64,000 bases of DNA from Bacillus sp. T3 (GTDB lineage: Bacteria; Bacillota; Bacilli; Bacillales; Cytobacillaceae): NCBI RefSeq assembly GCF_033449965.1, contig NZ_CP137761.1, forward strand, positions 1,550,001-1,614,000, written 5' to 3'. The notes under the pieces are model-generated. The model was given only the letters and a program-made list of their open reading frames with translations. It was not told where the DNA came from and made no database searches. The translations under genes and the position numbers were made by a program. Of the stretch, positions 1-9,151 are shown in pieces. Positions within the stretch are counted from its first letter, which is position 1, and each line of letters begins with the position of its first letter.

Positions 1-1
1 T

Positions 2-589
2 ATTAAGGAAGTAGCTGGAAAAGCAGAAATGGTCATTATTGGTGGAGATTTAGCTGAAAAAAAAGTCCCGTTACAAAGAATTAAAGAAAATCTTGAAGAA
101 TTAAAAAAAATCGGCACTGTATATTTTGTTTGGGGAAACAATGATTACGAGGTCGATAACGATCTTCTAACTAATCTTTTCAATGATTTAGGGATCCATG
201 TGTTATTGAATAAAGTGGTGCATTGGGAGTCAATTGAAGGCGATTTATTTCATTTGATTGGTATCGATGATTATGTTGAAGGAAATGTACAATTAGAACC
301 CGTTGTGAAACAAACGAAAAAACATGGTTTTCGGTTATTGGTCAGCCATAACCCGGAAATTATCCACGATATCCTACCTGAACATGAAATCCACCTAGTT
401 TTATCTGGTCATACTCATGGTGGTCAAATTCGAATTTTCGGTTTTGGACCTTATGAAAAAGGAGGAATAAAGAAGATCGGCAAGACGACCGTTTTTGTCA
501 GCAATGGCTATGGTACCACCGCAGTGCCATTTAGGCTTGGAGCAAAAGCTGAGACCCATTTGATTTCAATCATTGCAAGGAAAACTTAA
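2..589 (+). CDS. ypbG: YpbG-like metallophosphoesterase (5' truncated by window edge)
   Basis: Calcineurin-type phosphoesterase. The frame is open back to the window edge, so the first part (the first metal-ligand motif) lies outside. Visible motifs are GGDL, GNNDYE (the GNHD/E block), a late SHNPE histidine block and SGHTHGGQ, which together form the dinuclear metal site of the family. The internal ATG at 29 has no ribosome site and is not the true start. Position directly before a MecA-type gene matches B. subtilis ypbG-ypbH. Substrate is unknown. Family call is firm; the gene name rests on synteny. Confidence 0.85.
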   Translation: MKEVAGKAEMVIIGGDLAEKKVPLQRIKENLEELKKIGTVYFVWGNNDYEVDNDLLTNLFNDLGIHVLLNKVVHWESIEGDLFHLIGIDDYVEGNVQLEPVVKQTKKHGFRLLVSHNPEIIHDILPEHEIHLVLSGHTHGGQIRIFGFGPYEKGGIKKIGKTTVFVSNGYGTTAVPFRLGAKAETHLISIIARKT

Positions 590-671
590 ACCCTTGTAAA
601 ACAAAGCACCATCTAATGATAATTACATACATTAACATAAGAGCTTTTGTTCACGGCAGGGGGCTTACGTC

Positions 672-1250
672 ATGCGCTTGGAAAGATTGACTTACAATAA
701 AATCAAATTTTTTCTTACAACAGATGATTTGTATGATCGAGGCTTATCTAAGGAGGATATTTGGATTGACTCTTTAAAATGGAACCAGCTGTTCCATGAT
801 ATGCTCGAGGAAGCCAATGAGGAGTTCGGAGTGGAGATACAAGGAACAATAGCAGTTGAAATCTTCTCTCTTCAAGCTCAAGGAATGGTTATGATTTTAA
901 CGCTCGAGGAATCAGACCAAGAAGAGGAATCGCTTGAGGATGTTTTCATTGAAATGCAAGTAACAATAGAAGGCTGTGAAGAAGTTTTATTTGAGTTTAG
1001 TACGATTGAAGAAGTAATCCAATTGTCAAAGCGTTTTATGACTATGGATCGAAGTGATGGAAGTCTCTATTCAATGAATGATAAATATTACCTCCATTTC
1101 GAAGGTATTGAAGCAGCAGATAAGAATAAATTAATCTCTGTATTGGCGGAGTATGGGGACCCTTCTCTCCTCAGTATTCACCGATTAATCGAATACGGAA
1201 ATTTGATTATTAAACAAAATGCAATTGAAACGATTGTGAAATATTTTTAA
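672..1250 (+). CDS. mecB: MecA-family adaptor protein (MecB/YpbH)
   Basis: Adaptor that delivers substrates to the ClpCP protease. The N-terminal block MRLERLTYNKIKFFLTTDDL and the following GLSKEDIW are typical of the MecA/YpbH substrate-binding domain. An acidic stretch (EESDQEEESLED) links it to the C-terminal ClpC-binding domain, which covers roughly the last 100 residues. Length is 192 aa, like YpbH and shorter than MecA. The start follows a GGCAGGGGG site. In B. subtilis YpbH affects competence and sporulation by binding ClpC. The MecB assignment over MecA rests on the neighbours ypbG and gudB. Confidence 0.88.
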   Translation: MRLERLTYNKIKFFLTTDDLYDRGLSKEDIWIDSLKWNQLFHDMLEEANEEFGVEIQGTIAVEIFSLQAQGMVMILTLEESDQEEESLEDVFIEMQVTIEGCEEVLFEFSTIEEVIQLSKRFMTMDRSDGSLYSMNDKYYLHFEGIEAADKNKLISVLAEYGDPSLLSIHRLIEYGNLIIKQNAIETIVKYF

Positions 1251-1253
1251 TCT

Positions 1254-1275
1254 GAGGCAATATGCCTCTTTTTTT
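1254..1275 (+). terminator. Rho-independent terminator after mecB
   Basis: A short GAGGCA/TGCCTC stem with a three-base loop is followed by seven T residues, four bases after the mecB stop. Confidence 0.75.
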
Positions 1276-1376
1276 GTTTTTTGATTAGGGAAACATAAAG
1301 GGGAAAATCGCTTTTTTGTTGAATATAAAAGTATTGTAAATGCTTTTGATTTAACGATTAGCTACAGACCATATTG

Positions 1377-1404
1377 TTGCATAAATCGTGTTAAAGTGTA
1401 TACT
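1377..1404 (+). promoter_or_regulatory. Likely sigma-A promoter of gudB
   Basis: TTGCAT and TATACT are separated by 16 bases. The -10 lies about 50 bases upstream of the gudB start. Confidence 0.5.
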
Positions 1405-1456
1405 ATGTCATGAAAAGTGGGTACCAGCGTAAAAGTTATTTTTAGGAGGTTATTTA

Positions 1457-2734
1457 ATGGTAGCCGAGAAAGGTCCTGAAAGTAGAGAAACAGGAGAGAA
1501 ACATGATGTACTTAAATCAACACAAACTGTCATTCATAACGCATTAGAAAAACTTGGTTATCCAAATGAAGTATATGAACTTTTGAAAGAGCCGATGAGA
1601 ATGATGACGGTAAAAATACCGATTCGCATGGATGATGGCTCTGTAAAAATATTTACTGGATACCGTGCCCAGCATAATGACTCAGTCGGTCCTACAAAAG
1701 GGGGCATTCGGTTTCATCCACATGTCACAGAAAAAGAAGTGAAAGCACTTTCGATTTGGATGAGTTTAAAATGTGGTATTGTAGACCTTCCTTATGGTGG
1801 AGGGAAGGGTGGAATTGTTTGTGATCCCCGTGATATGTCTTTCCGTGAATTAGAGCGGTTGAGCAGAGGGTATGTCAGAGCAATTAGCCAAATTGTTGGT
1901 CCAACAAAAGATATCCCTGCACCAGATGTTTTTACCAATTCTCAAATCATGGCTTGGATGATGGATGAATACAGTCGGATAGATGAATTTAATTCTCCGG
2001 GGTTTATAACTGGAAAGCCGCTCGTATTAGGTGGGTCACATGGTAGGGAATCAGCCACTGCTAAAGGGGTGACGATTTGTATCCGAGAAGCGGCTAAAAA
2101 GAAAGGAATCGAACTAAAAGGAGCTCGAGTCGTTGTACAAGGCTTCGGAAATGCTGGGAGCTATTTATCAAAATTCATGCATGATGCTGGTGCAAAGGTC
2201 ATCGGTATATCAGATGCCTATGGTGCTTTGCATGACCCAGATGGATTAGATATTGATTATTTACTAGACCGACGAGATAGCTTTGGTACAGTAACAAAAT
2301 TATTTAACAATACAATTACCAATAAGGAATTATTGGAATTAGATTGCGATATTCTCGTTCCAGCGGCAATTGAAAATCAAATTACCGATGAGAATGCAGA
2401 TAAAATAAAAGCAAGTATCGTTGTGGAAGCTGCAAATGGTCCTACAACCCTAGAAGCCACACAGATTTTGTCAGATCGAAACATTCTGCTAGTCCCGGAT
2501 GTACTAGCCTCTGCAGGTGGAGTCACCGTTTCCTATTTTGAATGGGTCCAAAATAATCAAGGCTATTATTGGACGGAAGAGGAAGTGGAAGAAAAGCTTG
2601 AAAAGGTTATGGTTAAATCTTTTAATAATATTTATGATACAGCTAAAACGAGACGAGTTGATATGCGTTTAGCTGCCTATATGGTCGGAGTAAGAAAAAT
2701 GGCCGAAGCAAGCAGATTCCAGGGATGGATTTAA
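1457..2734 (+). CDS. gudB: NAD-specific glutamate dehydrogenase (GudB/RocG type)
   Basis: Oxidative deamination of glutamate to 2-oxoglutarate and ammonium in the cytoplasm. The 425 aa sequence has the PYGGGKGGI substrate-lysine block near residue 115, the PAPDVFT catalytic region and a GFGNAGS dinucleotide-binding loop near residue 230. The start ATG follows TAGGAGGTT. The segment KEVKALSIW carries no three-residue duplication, unlike the cryptic gudB allele of B. subtilis 168, so the enzyme should be active. Position between mecB and ypdA supports GudB rather than RocG. Confidence 0.93.
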   Translation: MVAEKGPESRETGEKHDVLKSTQTVIHNALEKLGYPNEVYELLKEPMRMMTVKIPIRMDDGSVKIFTGYRAQHNDSVGPTKGGIRFHPHVTEKEVKALSIWMSLKCGIVDLPYGGGKGGIVCDPRDMSFRELERLSRGYVRAISQIVGPTKDIPAPDVFTNSQIMAWMMDEYSRIDEFNSPGFITGKPLVLGGSHGRESATAKGVTICIREAAKKKGIELKGARVVVQGFGNAGSYLSKFMHDAGAKVIGISDAYGALHDPDGLDIDYLLDRRDSFGTVTKLFNNTITNKELLELDCDILVPAAIENQITDENADKIKASIVVEAANGPTTLEATQILSDRNILLVPDVLASAGGVTVSYFEWVQNNQGYYWTEEEVEEKLEKVMVKSFNNIYDTAKTRRVDMRLAAYMVGVRKMAEASRFQGWI

Positions 2735-2881
2735 CGAAAAGCGGAAGCGGCTCGTTCAGCCCCGACAAGCATAAGACGAGCTGGCCGGAAGGTCGCACTT
2801 TGACCTTTTGGCCAGATTGGCTTATGACCTCGAGGGGCTAGCCACTGGAGCTGGACAAAACGAAAAGCGAAAGCGGCTCGT
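2735..2881. repeat. Dispersed GC-rich palindromic repeat, family 2, copy 1
   Basis: Non-coding, GC-rich block bounded by near-identical, same-orientation segments (ACGAAAAGCGGAAGCGGCTCGTT at the left, ACGAAAAGCGAAAGCGGCTCGTT at the right). The interior holds GACAAGCATAAGACGAGC, a TGGCCGGAAGGTC/GACCTTTTGGCCA hairpin and TTGGCTTATGACCTCGAGG. The same words recur at 13.9 kb and 63.2 kb. Confidence 0.8.
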
Positions 2882-2917
2882 TTTTAGAGAAATAAGTCTC
2901 CTTCATTGAATATTTGT

Positions 2918-2950
2918 AAAAAATCTCCTATCATAAATAGGAGATTTTTT
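2918..2950 (+). terminator. Rho-independent terminator between gudB and ypdA
   Basis: AAAAAATCTCCTAT and ATAGGAGATTTTTT pair around a five-base loop. The symmetrical A and T runs would let it work in both directions. Confidence 0.8.
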
Positions 2951-2992
2951 ATTGAAACAATCAGGGATGTTATAAAGGAGCGTGTTGCACCT

Positions 2993-3964
2993 ATGCAACA
3001 AGAAAAAGTGATTATTATTGGGGCAGGGCCTTGTGGATTGGCGGCGGCCATTGCATTACAAAATATTGGCATCAATCCGCTGGTAATTGAAAAGGGGAAT
3101 ATTGTAAATTCAATATACCGTTATCCTACCCATCAGACATTCTTTAGTACGAGTGAAAAGCTTGAAATTGGAGAAGTTCCGTTTGTTACGGAGGACTATA
3201 AGCCAAGAAGAAATCAAGCATTATCCTATTATCGTGAAGTAGTCAAAAGGAAAGAATTAAGAATAAACTCATTTGAGAAGGTATTATCGATTTCAAAAAT
3301 CGACAAACATTCCTTTAGTGTGCAGACAGATCTTGAGGAATACTCTGCTTCAAATGTAATCATCGCTACAGGGTATTATGATCATCCAAACTATATGAAT
3401 GTTAAAGGAGAAGAGCTTCCAAAAGTATTTCATTATTTTAAAGAGGCTCATCCTTATTTTGATAAAAATGTATTAGTGGTTGGAGGAAAGAATTCAAGTG
3501 TAGATGCAGCGATCGAACTGGTCAAAGCTGGTGCTAAGGTGACAGTAGTTTACCGTGGAAACGAGTTTTCACCAAGTATTAAACCATGGATTTTGCCGGA
3601 ATTTGAATCACTTATCCGAAGTGGGAAAATTACGATGGAGTTCAATTCTCACATCAAGGAAATTACAGCGGATACCGTTGTTTATCAGACTGATTCCGAA
3701 GTAAAAAAAGTAAAAAATGATTTTGTATTTGCCATGACAGGCTACCATCCTGATCACAGCTTTCTAGAGCAAATTGGAATTCAAATTGATCGAGAAACAG
3801 GACGCCCTTTTCATAACTTAGAAACGATGGAAACCAATATCGAAGGGATCTATATTGCAGGTGTCATTGCAGCAGGTAATAATGCGAATGAAATTTTTAT
3901 TGAAAATGGTCGTTTCCATGGTCAACTTATAGCAAATTCTATTTTAAGAAAGCAAAATATGTAA
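2993..3964 (+). CDS. ypdA: YpdA, bacillithiol disulfide reductase (Bdr)
   Basis: FAD/NADPH-dependent reductase of the bacillithiol redox system, proposed to reduce oxidised bacillithiol. The 323 aa sequence has an N-terminal GAGPCGLAA FAD-binding loop near residue 10 and a second nucleotide-binding loop, VVGGKNSSVDAA, near residue 160. A C-terminal GVIAAGNNANEIFIE block matches the YpdA family. ATG at 2993 was preferred over upstream in-frame starts because it precedes the conserved KVIIIGAG strand, although the AAGGAG site sits rather far away. bshA and bshB1 occur later in this window, so the host makes bacillithiol. Confidence 0.9.
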   Translation: MQQEKVIIIGAGPCGLAAAIALQNIGINPLVIEKGNIVNSIYRYPTHQTFFSTSEKLEIGEVPFVTEDYKPRRNQALSYYREVVKRKELRINSFEKVLSISKIDKHSFSVQTDLEEYSASNVIIATGYYDHPNYMNVKGEELPKVFHYFKEAHPYFDKNVLVVGGKNSSVDAAIELVKAGAKVTVVYRGNEFSPSIKPWILPEFESLIRSGKITMEFNSHIKEITADTVVYQTDSEVKKVKNDFVFAMTGYHPDHSFLEQIGIQIDRETGRPFHNLETMETNIEGIYIAGVIAAGNNANEIFIENGRFHGQLIANSILRKQNM

Positions 3965-4071
3965 AACCGCAAGATTCATATCAATCCTAGAGAAATTTGG
4001 ATGGATAAAATAAACAAAGAAGTCATTCTCATTCTTGTTCATCCGTGTTACGATGGAGGAAATTGATTGAA

Positions 4072-4779
4072 ATGAGGATTCTCATGCTAGGTATATTATC
4101 TGCTGGGGTCGCTCCTGGTATTGCATTACTAAGTTATTTCTATCTTAAGGATCAATATGGATCAGAACCCATTCCGATTGTCTTAAAGACCTTTTTATTC
4201 GGTGCCATCATGGTTTTTCCGATCGCTTTCATCCAATATATTTTCAAAGTAGAAGATATCGGGCAAATGGGAGTCATAAACGCATTTGCATTAACAGGAT
4301 TTTTAGAGGAATTTTTTAAATGGTTTATCTTAATTTATACTGTTTATCAGCATGTAGCCTTTGATGAGCCCTACGATGGGATTGTTTACGGTGCATCTGT
4401 TTCATTAGGATTTGCTACGGCTGAGAACCTTGTGTTCTTATTAGAAAATGGTATGGAACATGCATTAGGGCGTGCAATCTTGCCTGTACCAAGTCATGCT
4501 TTATTCGGTGTAATCATGGGCTTTTATATTGGTAAGGGTAAGTTCACTACGCTTGGAAAGCGGAAATGGTTAGCTCTATCCCTGATTATCCCATTCCTGT
4601 TGCATGGGATATATGATTATATTTTATTAAATTTCCAGCAATGGATTATCATGATTCTTCCCTTTATGATTTTTTTATGGTGGCTAGGTTTAAGGAAAGT
4701 TAAAAAAGCACGTGCATTAAGCACCATTCACTTTCAAAATGAATTTCATTTAAAGAAGGCAGGAATGACAACAAAATAA
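4072..4779 (+). CDS. prsW: PrsW intramembrane protease
   Basis: Membrane protease (formerly YpdC) that makes the first cut in the anti-sigma factor RsiW and so activates sigma-W under envelope stress. The chain is strongly hydrophobic with about seven to eight membrane segments. The family motifs are present: EEFFKW (glutamates near residue 80), a DGIVYG(A)..GFATAEN block, and membrane histidines in the PSHALFG and LLHGIYD segments. Length of 235 aa is normal. ATG 4072 was chosen by similarity to the known N-terminus. A GGAGG at 4054-4058 is slightly distant, so the TTG at 4063 remains possible. Confidence 0.9.
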   Translation: MRILMLGILSAGVAPGIALLSYFYLKDQYGSEPIPIVLKTFLFGAIMVFPIAFIQYIFKVEDIGQMGVINAFALTGFLEEFFKWFILIYTVYQHVAFDEPYDGIVYGASVSLGFATAENLVFLLENGMEHALGRAILPVPSHALFGVIMGFYIGKGKFTTLGKRKWLALSLIIPFLLHGIYDYILLNFQQWIIMILPFMIFLWWLGLRKVKKARALSTIHFQNEFHLKKAGMTTK

Positions 4780-4790
4780 TATGTAACAAG

Positions 4791-4820
4791 GATTGGTCCA
4801 CTGGATCAATCTTTTTTTTG
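4791..4820 (+). terminator. Rho-independent terminator after prsW
   Basis: GATTGGTCC and GGATCAATC pair around a short loop and are followed by eight T residues. Confidence 0.8.
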
Positions 4821-4927
4821 TGGGAAAAATCCGCTTTGAACGAAGGAAATAGATTTTTTTGCATAAAAACCCAGCCTCTACGAAAAATAGATGTAAGAAA
4901 ATGATATTCATTTGGGGGTAAACTTCA

Positions 4928-5971
4928 ATGAGGATTAAGTGGTTTCCGATAAAATGCACAGTATTTGTTTTGTTATTGATTCAGTTTGTACTATTTAGTC
5001 ATTTAGAAAGAAAAGCGGTTGCTTTTACCAATCAGGTAATTCAGCAGGGAGCTACCTGGGAAGATGTGGTTGAATTACAGTCGAGATTGCAATACATTGG
5101 CTTTTATAATGGGAAAATTGATGGTGTTTTTGATTGGAAGACCTATTGGGCGTTAAGAAATTTTCAATACGAATTTGGCTTGCCAATTGATGGTTTAGCA
5201 GGAGCAAAGACGAAAGCGAAACTGGTAAGAGCCTCAAAATATGATAAACGCTTTGTTAATAAACAAATTGATAAGGGCCATAAATTTACCCATTACGGTG
5301 GGGTGGATTTAAACAAACAGACTACACCTGCTAAGCCAAAGACACCTACAAAACCTAAAGTAGCTGCAAATCCAAAGGCAAAACAATCACCAACAAAGAC
5401 TCAGCCGAAAGCAAAGCAACCTGTAAAACAGCAAGCACAAACACCTGCAAAAAATCAAATAAAAGCAAAGCAACCTGTTAAGCAGAAGGCACAAACACCT
5501 GCTAAGCAGATTGCAAAAGCACCAGCAGCATCCAAGCCAAAGGTACAGTCTAAGCCCAAAGCTCAGCAAAATAAGCAACCAGCAAAAGCAACAGCTGCCA
5601 ATACACCAAATGGCTTCTCACAAAATGATATCAAACTATTGTCAAACGCTGTTTATGGTGAATCTAGAGGCGAGCCTTATATTGGGCAAGTAGCTGTAGC
5701 CGCAGTCATATTAAATCGAATCAATTCTGCAAGCTTTCCGAATACCGTTTCTGGGGTTATTTTTGAACCGGGTGCGTTTACAGCTGTAGCAGATGGTCAG
5801 ATATGGTTAACGCCAAATGAGAACGCGAAAAAAGCAGTCCTCGATGCGATTAACGGTTATGATCCAACTGGTGAAGCAATTTATTATTTTAACCCAGATA
5901 CAGCAACAAACGGATGGATTTGGTCAAGACCACAAATTAAGAAAATAGGGAAACACATATTCTGTAAATAA
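4928..5971 (+). CDS. sleB: SleB, spore cortex-lytic enzyme
   Basis: Lytic transglycosylase that degrades cortex peptidoglycan at germination. An N-terminal signal segment of about 32 residues is followed by a peptidoglycan-binding-1 domain (DVVELQSRLQYIGFYNG to about residue 95). Next comes a long K/P/A/Q-rich linker (about residues 118-230), then the catalytic Hydrolase_2 domain starting near NDIKLLSNAVYGE, whose glutamate is the expected catalytic residue. At 347 aa it is about 40 residues longer than B. subtilis SleB because of the linker, which carries repeated KAKQPVKQ and AQTPAK words. It is followed at once by ypeB. Confidence 0.95.
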   Translation: MRIKWFPIKCTVFVLLLIQFVLFSHLERKAVAFTNQVIQQGATWEDVVELQSRLQYIGFYNGKIDGVFDWKTYWALRNFQYEFGLPIDGLAGAKTKAKLVRASKYDKRFVNKQIDKGHKFTHYGGVDLNKQTTPAKPKTPTKPKVAANPKAKQSPTKTQPKAKQPVKQQAQTPAKNQIKAKQPVKQKAQTPAKQIAKAPAASKPKVQSKPKAQQNKQPAKATAANTPNGFSQNDIKLLSNAVYGESRGEPYIGQVAVAAVILNRINSASFPNTVSGVIFEPGAFTAVADGQIWLTPNENAKKAVLDAINGYDPTGEAIYYFNPDTATNGWIWSRPQIKKIGKHIFCK

Positions 5972-5984
5972 AGAGGTGATAGTC

Positions 5985-7334
5985 TTGCTTAGAGGAATAT
6001 TTATCACTGTACTAACTCTTGGTATTGCCGGGACCGCTTATTGGGGATATCAGGAGCATCGAGAAAAAAATGCGATTCTGTTAAATGCAGAAAATAGTTA
6101 CCAACGCGCTTTCCATGAACTCGCTTATAACGTAGATTTATTGCACGATAAAATTGGGACTACTTTAGCCATGAATTCAAGGAATTCTCTATCCCCTGCG
6201 CTTGCAGAGGTTTGGCGCTTAACGTCACAGGCACATAATAATGTGGGACAACTGCCGTTAACCCTTTTACCTTTTAATAAAACAGAAGAATTCTTGGCCA
6301 AAATAGGTGATTTTAGTTATCAGACGGCCATTAGAGATTTAGATAAGGAACCATTAAATGAAAAAGAATATGCCGCATTACAAGGCTTGTATGCACAATC
6401 TGCTGATATTCAAAATGAACTTCGGCAGGTGCAACACCTTGTATTGAAAAATAATTTGCGGTGGATGGATGTTGAGATGGCGTTAGCAACCGGTAAAGAG
6501 GGGGCAGATAACACCATCATAGATGGGTTTAAAACAGTTGAAAAGACCGTTTCGGGTTATTCTGAAACCGATTTTGGACCAGCTTACATCAATATGGAAA
6601 AAAAGGATGAAAATTATAAAAATCTTAAGGGGAAAATTGTTTCTAAACAAGAGGCTATTTCAACGGCAAAAAAATATGCAGGGCTAGGAAATGATGTCAA
6701 GGTTCAGGTGGAAACTAGTGGAAAGGGTTCCGATTATGGCTTTTATAGTGTGTCTCTCTTAGATAAACAGAATCAGCAAGAGGCAAATATGGATGTGACG
6801 AAAAAAGGCGGCTACCCAATCTGGTTTATTTTAAATAGAGACATCAAAGCTCAGAAAATAAGTCTAAATGATGCATCAAATAAAGCCATTAATTTTTTAA
6901 AGCAAAATGGATTTGAGAATTTAGATTTATTTGAAAGTGCCCAGTATGATAATCTCGGTGTGTTTACTTTTGTTGGTAGTGAGAATAATATTCGGGTTTA
7001 TCCTGATGCAATACGAGTAAAAGTAGCCTTGGATAATGGACAGTTACTCGGTTTTTCTGCAAATGATTATTTAAAATCACACCAAACTAGAGTAATTCCA
7101 AACCCGAAAATTACTGCTGATGAAGCTAGAACCAAAATAAATAGCAATTTAAAAATCATGGAAAATCGACTTGCTGTTATTTTAAATGATGTGAATAAAG
7201 AAGTATTGTGCTATGAGTTCCTTGGAACACTTGGTGAGGATACCTATAGAATTTATATTAATGCCGATTCCGGTATGGAGGAAAAAGTAGAAAAACTCCA
7301 AAATGCTGAGCCGATTTATGAAGATGTTGTGTAG
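5985..7334 (+). CDS. ypeB: YpeB, germination protein required for SleB
   Basis: Partner of SleB; in Bacillus the two proteins depend on each other for stability in the spore. An N-terminal membrane anchor (FITVLTLGIAGTAYWGY) is followed by an all-helical region and then PepSY-type repeats in the C-terminal half (for example the KQEAISTAKKYAG and TADEARTKI segments). TTG 5985 was chosen because it gives 449 aa, the usual length, and lies seven bases after AAGAGGTG; a GTG nine bases upstream is in frame. It sits 13 bases after sleB, so the two form an operon, which in B. subtilis is transcribed in the forespore by sigma-G. Confidence 0.94.
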   Translation: MLRGIFITVLTLGIAGTAYWGYQEHREKNAILLNAENSYQRAFHELAYNVDLLHDKIGTTLAMNSRNSLSPALAEVWRLTSQAHNNVGQLPLTLLPFNKTEEFLAKIGDFSYQTAIRDLDKEPLNEKEYAALQGLYAQSADIQNELRQVQHLVLKNNLRWMDVEMALATGKEGADNTIIDGFKTVEKTVSGYSETDFGPAYINMEKKDENYKNLKGKIVSKQEAISTAKKYAGLGNDVKVQVETSGKGSDYGFYSVSLLDKQNQQEANMDVTKKGGYPIWFILNRDIKAQKISLNDASNKAINFLKQNGFENLDLFESAQYDNLGVFTFVGSENNIRVYPDAIRVKVALDNGQLLGFSANDYLKSHQTRVIPNPKITADEARTKINSNLKIMENRLAVILNDVNKEVLCYEFLGTLGEDTYRIYINADSGMEEKVEKLQNAEPIYEDVV

Positions 7335-7362
7335 GGAAAGCTTATCGCTTTTCCTTTTTTTT
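7335..7362 (+). terminator. Rho-independent terminator of the sleB-ypeB operon
   Basis: GGAAAGC/GCTTTTCC stem directly after the ypeB stop, followed by a run of T residues. Confidence 0.75.
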
Positions 7363-7437
7363 CTGTTTTAGGAATAAAAGCGAAAAAACATCTAACAATA
7401 GTAAGGAGAACTAATAAGAGACATGGGAGAGTTTGAG

Positions 7438-7617
7438 ATGAAAGCCGTTGAAAGAATACTAATTAAAATTGTTATCATTCAATTTATCTTTTTATTAATA
7501 AGCCAATTGTTATTCCATAAATTTCAAGTGTTGCCGGAACTTCAGCAGATAACTCGTTACGAAGGTGTAACGGAAGGTAATTTTTCCGAAATTCTTGAGA
7601 CCTTTAATGGACGCTGA
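7438..7617 (+). CDS. ypfB: YpfB-like small membrane protein
   Basis: A 59-residue protein with one N-terminal transmembrane segment (IVIIQFIFLLISQLLF) and a short charged tail. Function unknown. ATG 7438 was chosen because GGGAGAG lies at the right distance; the ATG at 7423 overlaps that site. Place between ypeB and cmk matches B. subtilis ypfB. The ypfA gene (PilZ-domain motility regulator), which precedes ypfB in B. subtilis, is absent here. Confidence 0.7.
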   Translation: MKAVERILIKIVIIQFIFLLISQLLFHKFQVLPELQQITRYEGVTEGNFSEILETFNGR

Positions 7618-7622
7618 TTAGT

Positions 7623-7655
7623 AAGAAAGCAGGGTAAATCCTGCTTTCTTTTTTA
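7623..7655 (+). terminator. Rho-independent terminator after ypfB
   Basis: AGAAAGCAGG and CCTGCTTTCT pair around a six-base loop and are followed by six T residues. Confidence 0.85.
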
Positions 7656-7746
7656 AGAGAAATAAATCATTTGTATCTTAGTTTTAAACTGAATTGTGGT
7701 AAAATATATTGGTGTTATTTAAATAGGTACATCCGATGGAGGAATT

Positions 7747-8418
7747 ATGACAAAGAAGATTTCCATTGCAATTGATGGTCCTGCTGCTGCAGGGAAAAGT
7801 ACAGTTGCAAAAATAGTAGCAGAAAAACTATCGTATATTTATATTGATACTGGTGCCATGTATCGTGCCATAACCTTTAAAGCATTAAACGAAGGAGCTG
7901 ATTTGCAGAATGAATCCGCAATTGTGGCCATATTGGAAAAGACAACGATAAATCTTTTGCCAGGAGAAAAAGGACAACTTGTTTACTTAGATGATCAAGA
8001 TGTCACCAATGAAATCAGAACAGCTTCTGTAACGAATTCTGTTTCAATTGTGGCGAAGCACCCGCTCGTTCGTAAGGAAATGGTTGCAAGACAACAGCAA
8101 TTTGCAGTAGGTGGCGGAGTTGTAATGGATGGGAGAGATATTGGAACCCATGTATTACCAACAGCAGAAGTAAAAATATTTTTACTAGCCAGTGTCGAGG
8201 AAAGAGCGCTTCGCAGGCATAGTGAAAACCTTTCAAAGGGCTTCCCTTCTGACTTGGAAAGGCTTAAACAGGAAATTATGCTTCGTGACAAATTGGATTC
8301 TGAACGTGAGGCTGCTCCTTTAAAAAAGGCAGAAGATGCAGAAGAGCTTGATACGACCTCCCTTAGCATTGAAGAGGTAGTTGAAAAGATATTAGCGCTG
8401 GCTTATGAAAGGATCTGA
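7747..8418 (+). CDS. cmk: Cytidylate kinase
   Basis: Phosphorylates CMP and dCMP to the diphosphates. The 223 aa sequence has the P-loop GPAAAGKST near residue 10, the [10 protein letters not shown] nucleotide-binding block and the DGRDIGT motif near residue 130. The start ATG follows a GGAGG. Its stop overlaps the plsC start (TGATG), which implies translational coupling. Confidence 0.96.
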   Translation: MTKKISIAIDGPAAAGKSTVAKIVAEKLSYIYIDTGAMYRAITFKALNEGADLQNESAIVAILEKTTINLLPGEKGQLVYLDDQDVTNEIRTASVTNSVSIVAKHPLVRKEMVARQQQFAVGGGVVMDGRDIGTHVLPTAEVKIFLLASVEERALRRHSENLSKGFPSDLERLKQEIMLRDKLDSEREAAPLKKAEDAEELDTTSLSIEEVVEKILALAYERI

Positions 8419-9005
8419 TGAAGTTGACCCTTTATGCATTTGCTAGATCTGTCTGTAATTTGGTGCTTGGACCGATTTATCGGTTTGACGTGATCGGGAG
8501 AGAACATTTCCCAAGTGAAGGTGGAGTATTGCTTTGTACCAATCATATTGATGCATTTGATCCACCTGTTGTAGGGATTACAGCACCTAGGCCTGTCCAT
8601 TTTATGGCTAAAGAAGAGTTGTTTACTGTTCCGATTCTTGGCAGCATCATCAAAAATGTAAATGCATTTCCAGTCAAGCGAGGCCTAAGTGATCGTGAGG
8701 CATTAAGGAAAGGGCTTGCCGTTCTAAAAGAGGGTCATGTGATGGGGCTATTTCCCGAAGGAACCCGAAGTAAATCAGGAGAGCTTGGGAAAGGACTCGC
8801 AGGTGCAGGATTCTTTGCGTTAAGAACAACTGCAGCTGTTGTCCCATGTGCGATTATTGGTCCATACAAGCCATTTAAACGGCTTAAAGTGGTGTATGGG
8901 AAACCGATTGATTTATCTGAAGCACGAAAAAACAAAGTTTCAGCTGAAGAAACAACTGAAATCATCATGAATGAGATTCAAAAGCTGATTAATGAGCATA
9001 AATAG
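8418..9005 (+). CDS. plsC: 1-acyl-sn-glycerol-3-phosphate acyltransferase (PlsC)
   Basis: Acylates lysophosphatidic acid to phosphatidic acid at the membrane. The 195 aa sequence has the acyltransferase motif I NHIDAFD (HX4D) near residue 40, and motif III FPEGTRSKSG near residue 110. A hydrophobic N-terminal segment would anchor it. Placement between cmk and the S1-domain gene is common in Bacillaceae other than B. subtilis. Overlap with cmk suggests one transcript. Confidence 0.92.
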   Translation: MKLTLYAFARSVCNLVLGPIYRFDVIGREHFPSEGGVLLCTNHIDAFDPPVVGITAPRPVHFMAKEELFTVPILGSIIKNVNAFPVKRGLSDREALRKGLAVLKEGHVMGLFPEGTRSKSGELGKGLAGAGFFALRTTAAVVPCAIIGPYKPFKRLKVVYGKPIDLSEARKNKVSAEETTEIIMNEIQKLINEHK

Positions 9006-9151
9006 ACTTCTTTGCTTGACAAATAAACCTATTTATAAGAAGTTAGACTAAAGGGCTTTTTTCAGACAATTTTAGCCTGTATATTTTAAGTGATGATTTC
9101 ATCACATCCTATACTACTTTCAAGCAGTCATTGGATTAAGGAGGAGTACAT

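Noticed and set aside
5387..5578. A leucine/cysteine-rich minus-strand frame inside sleB
   Set aside because: It is the complement of the K/P/Q repeat linker; repetitive DNA gives long frames on both strands.
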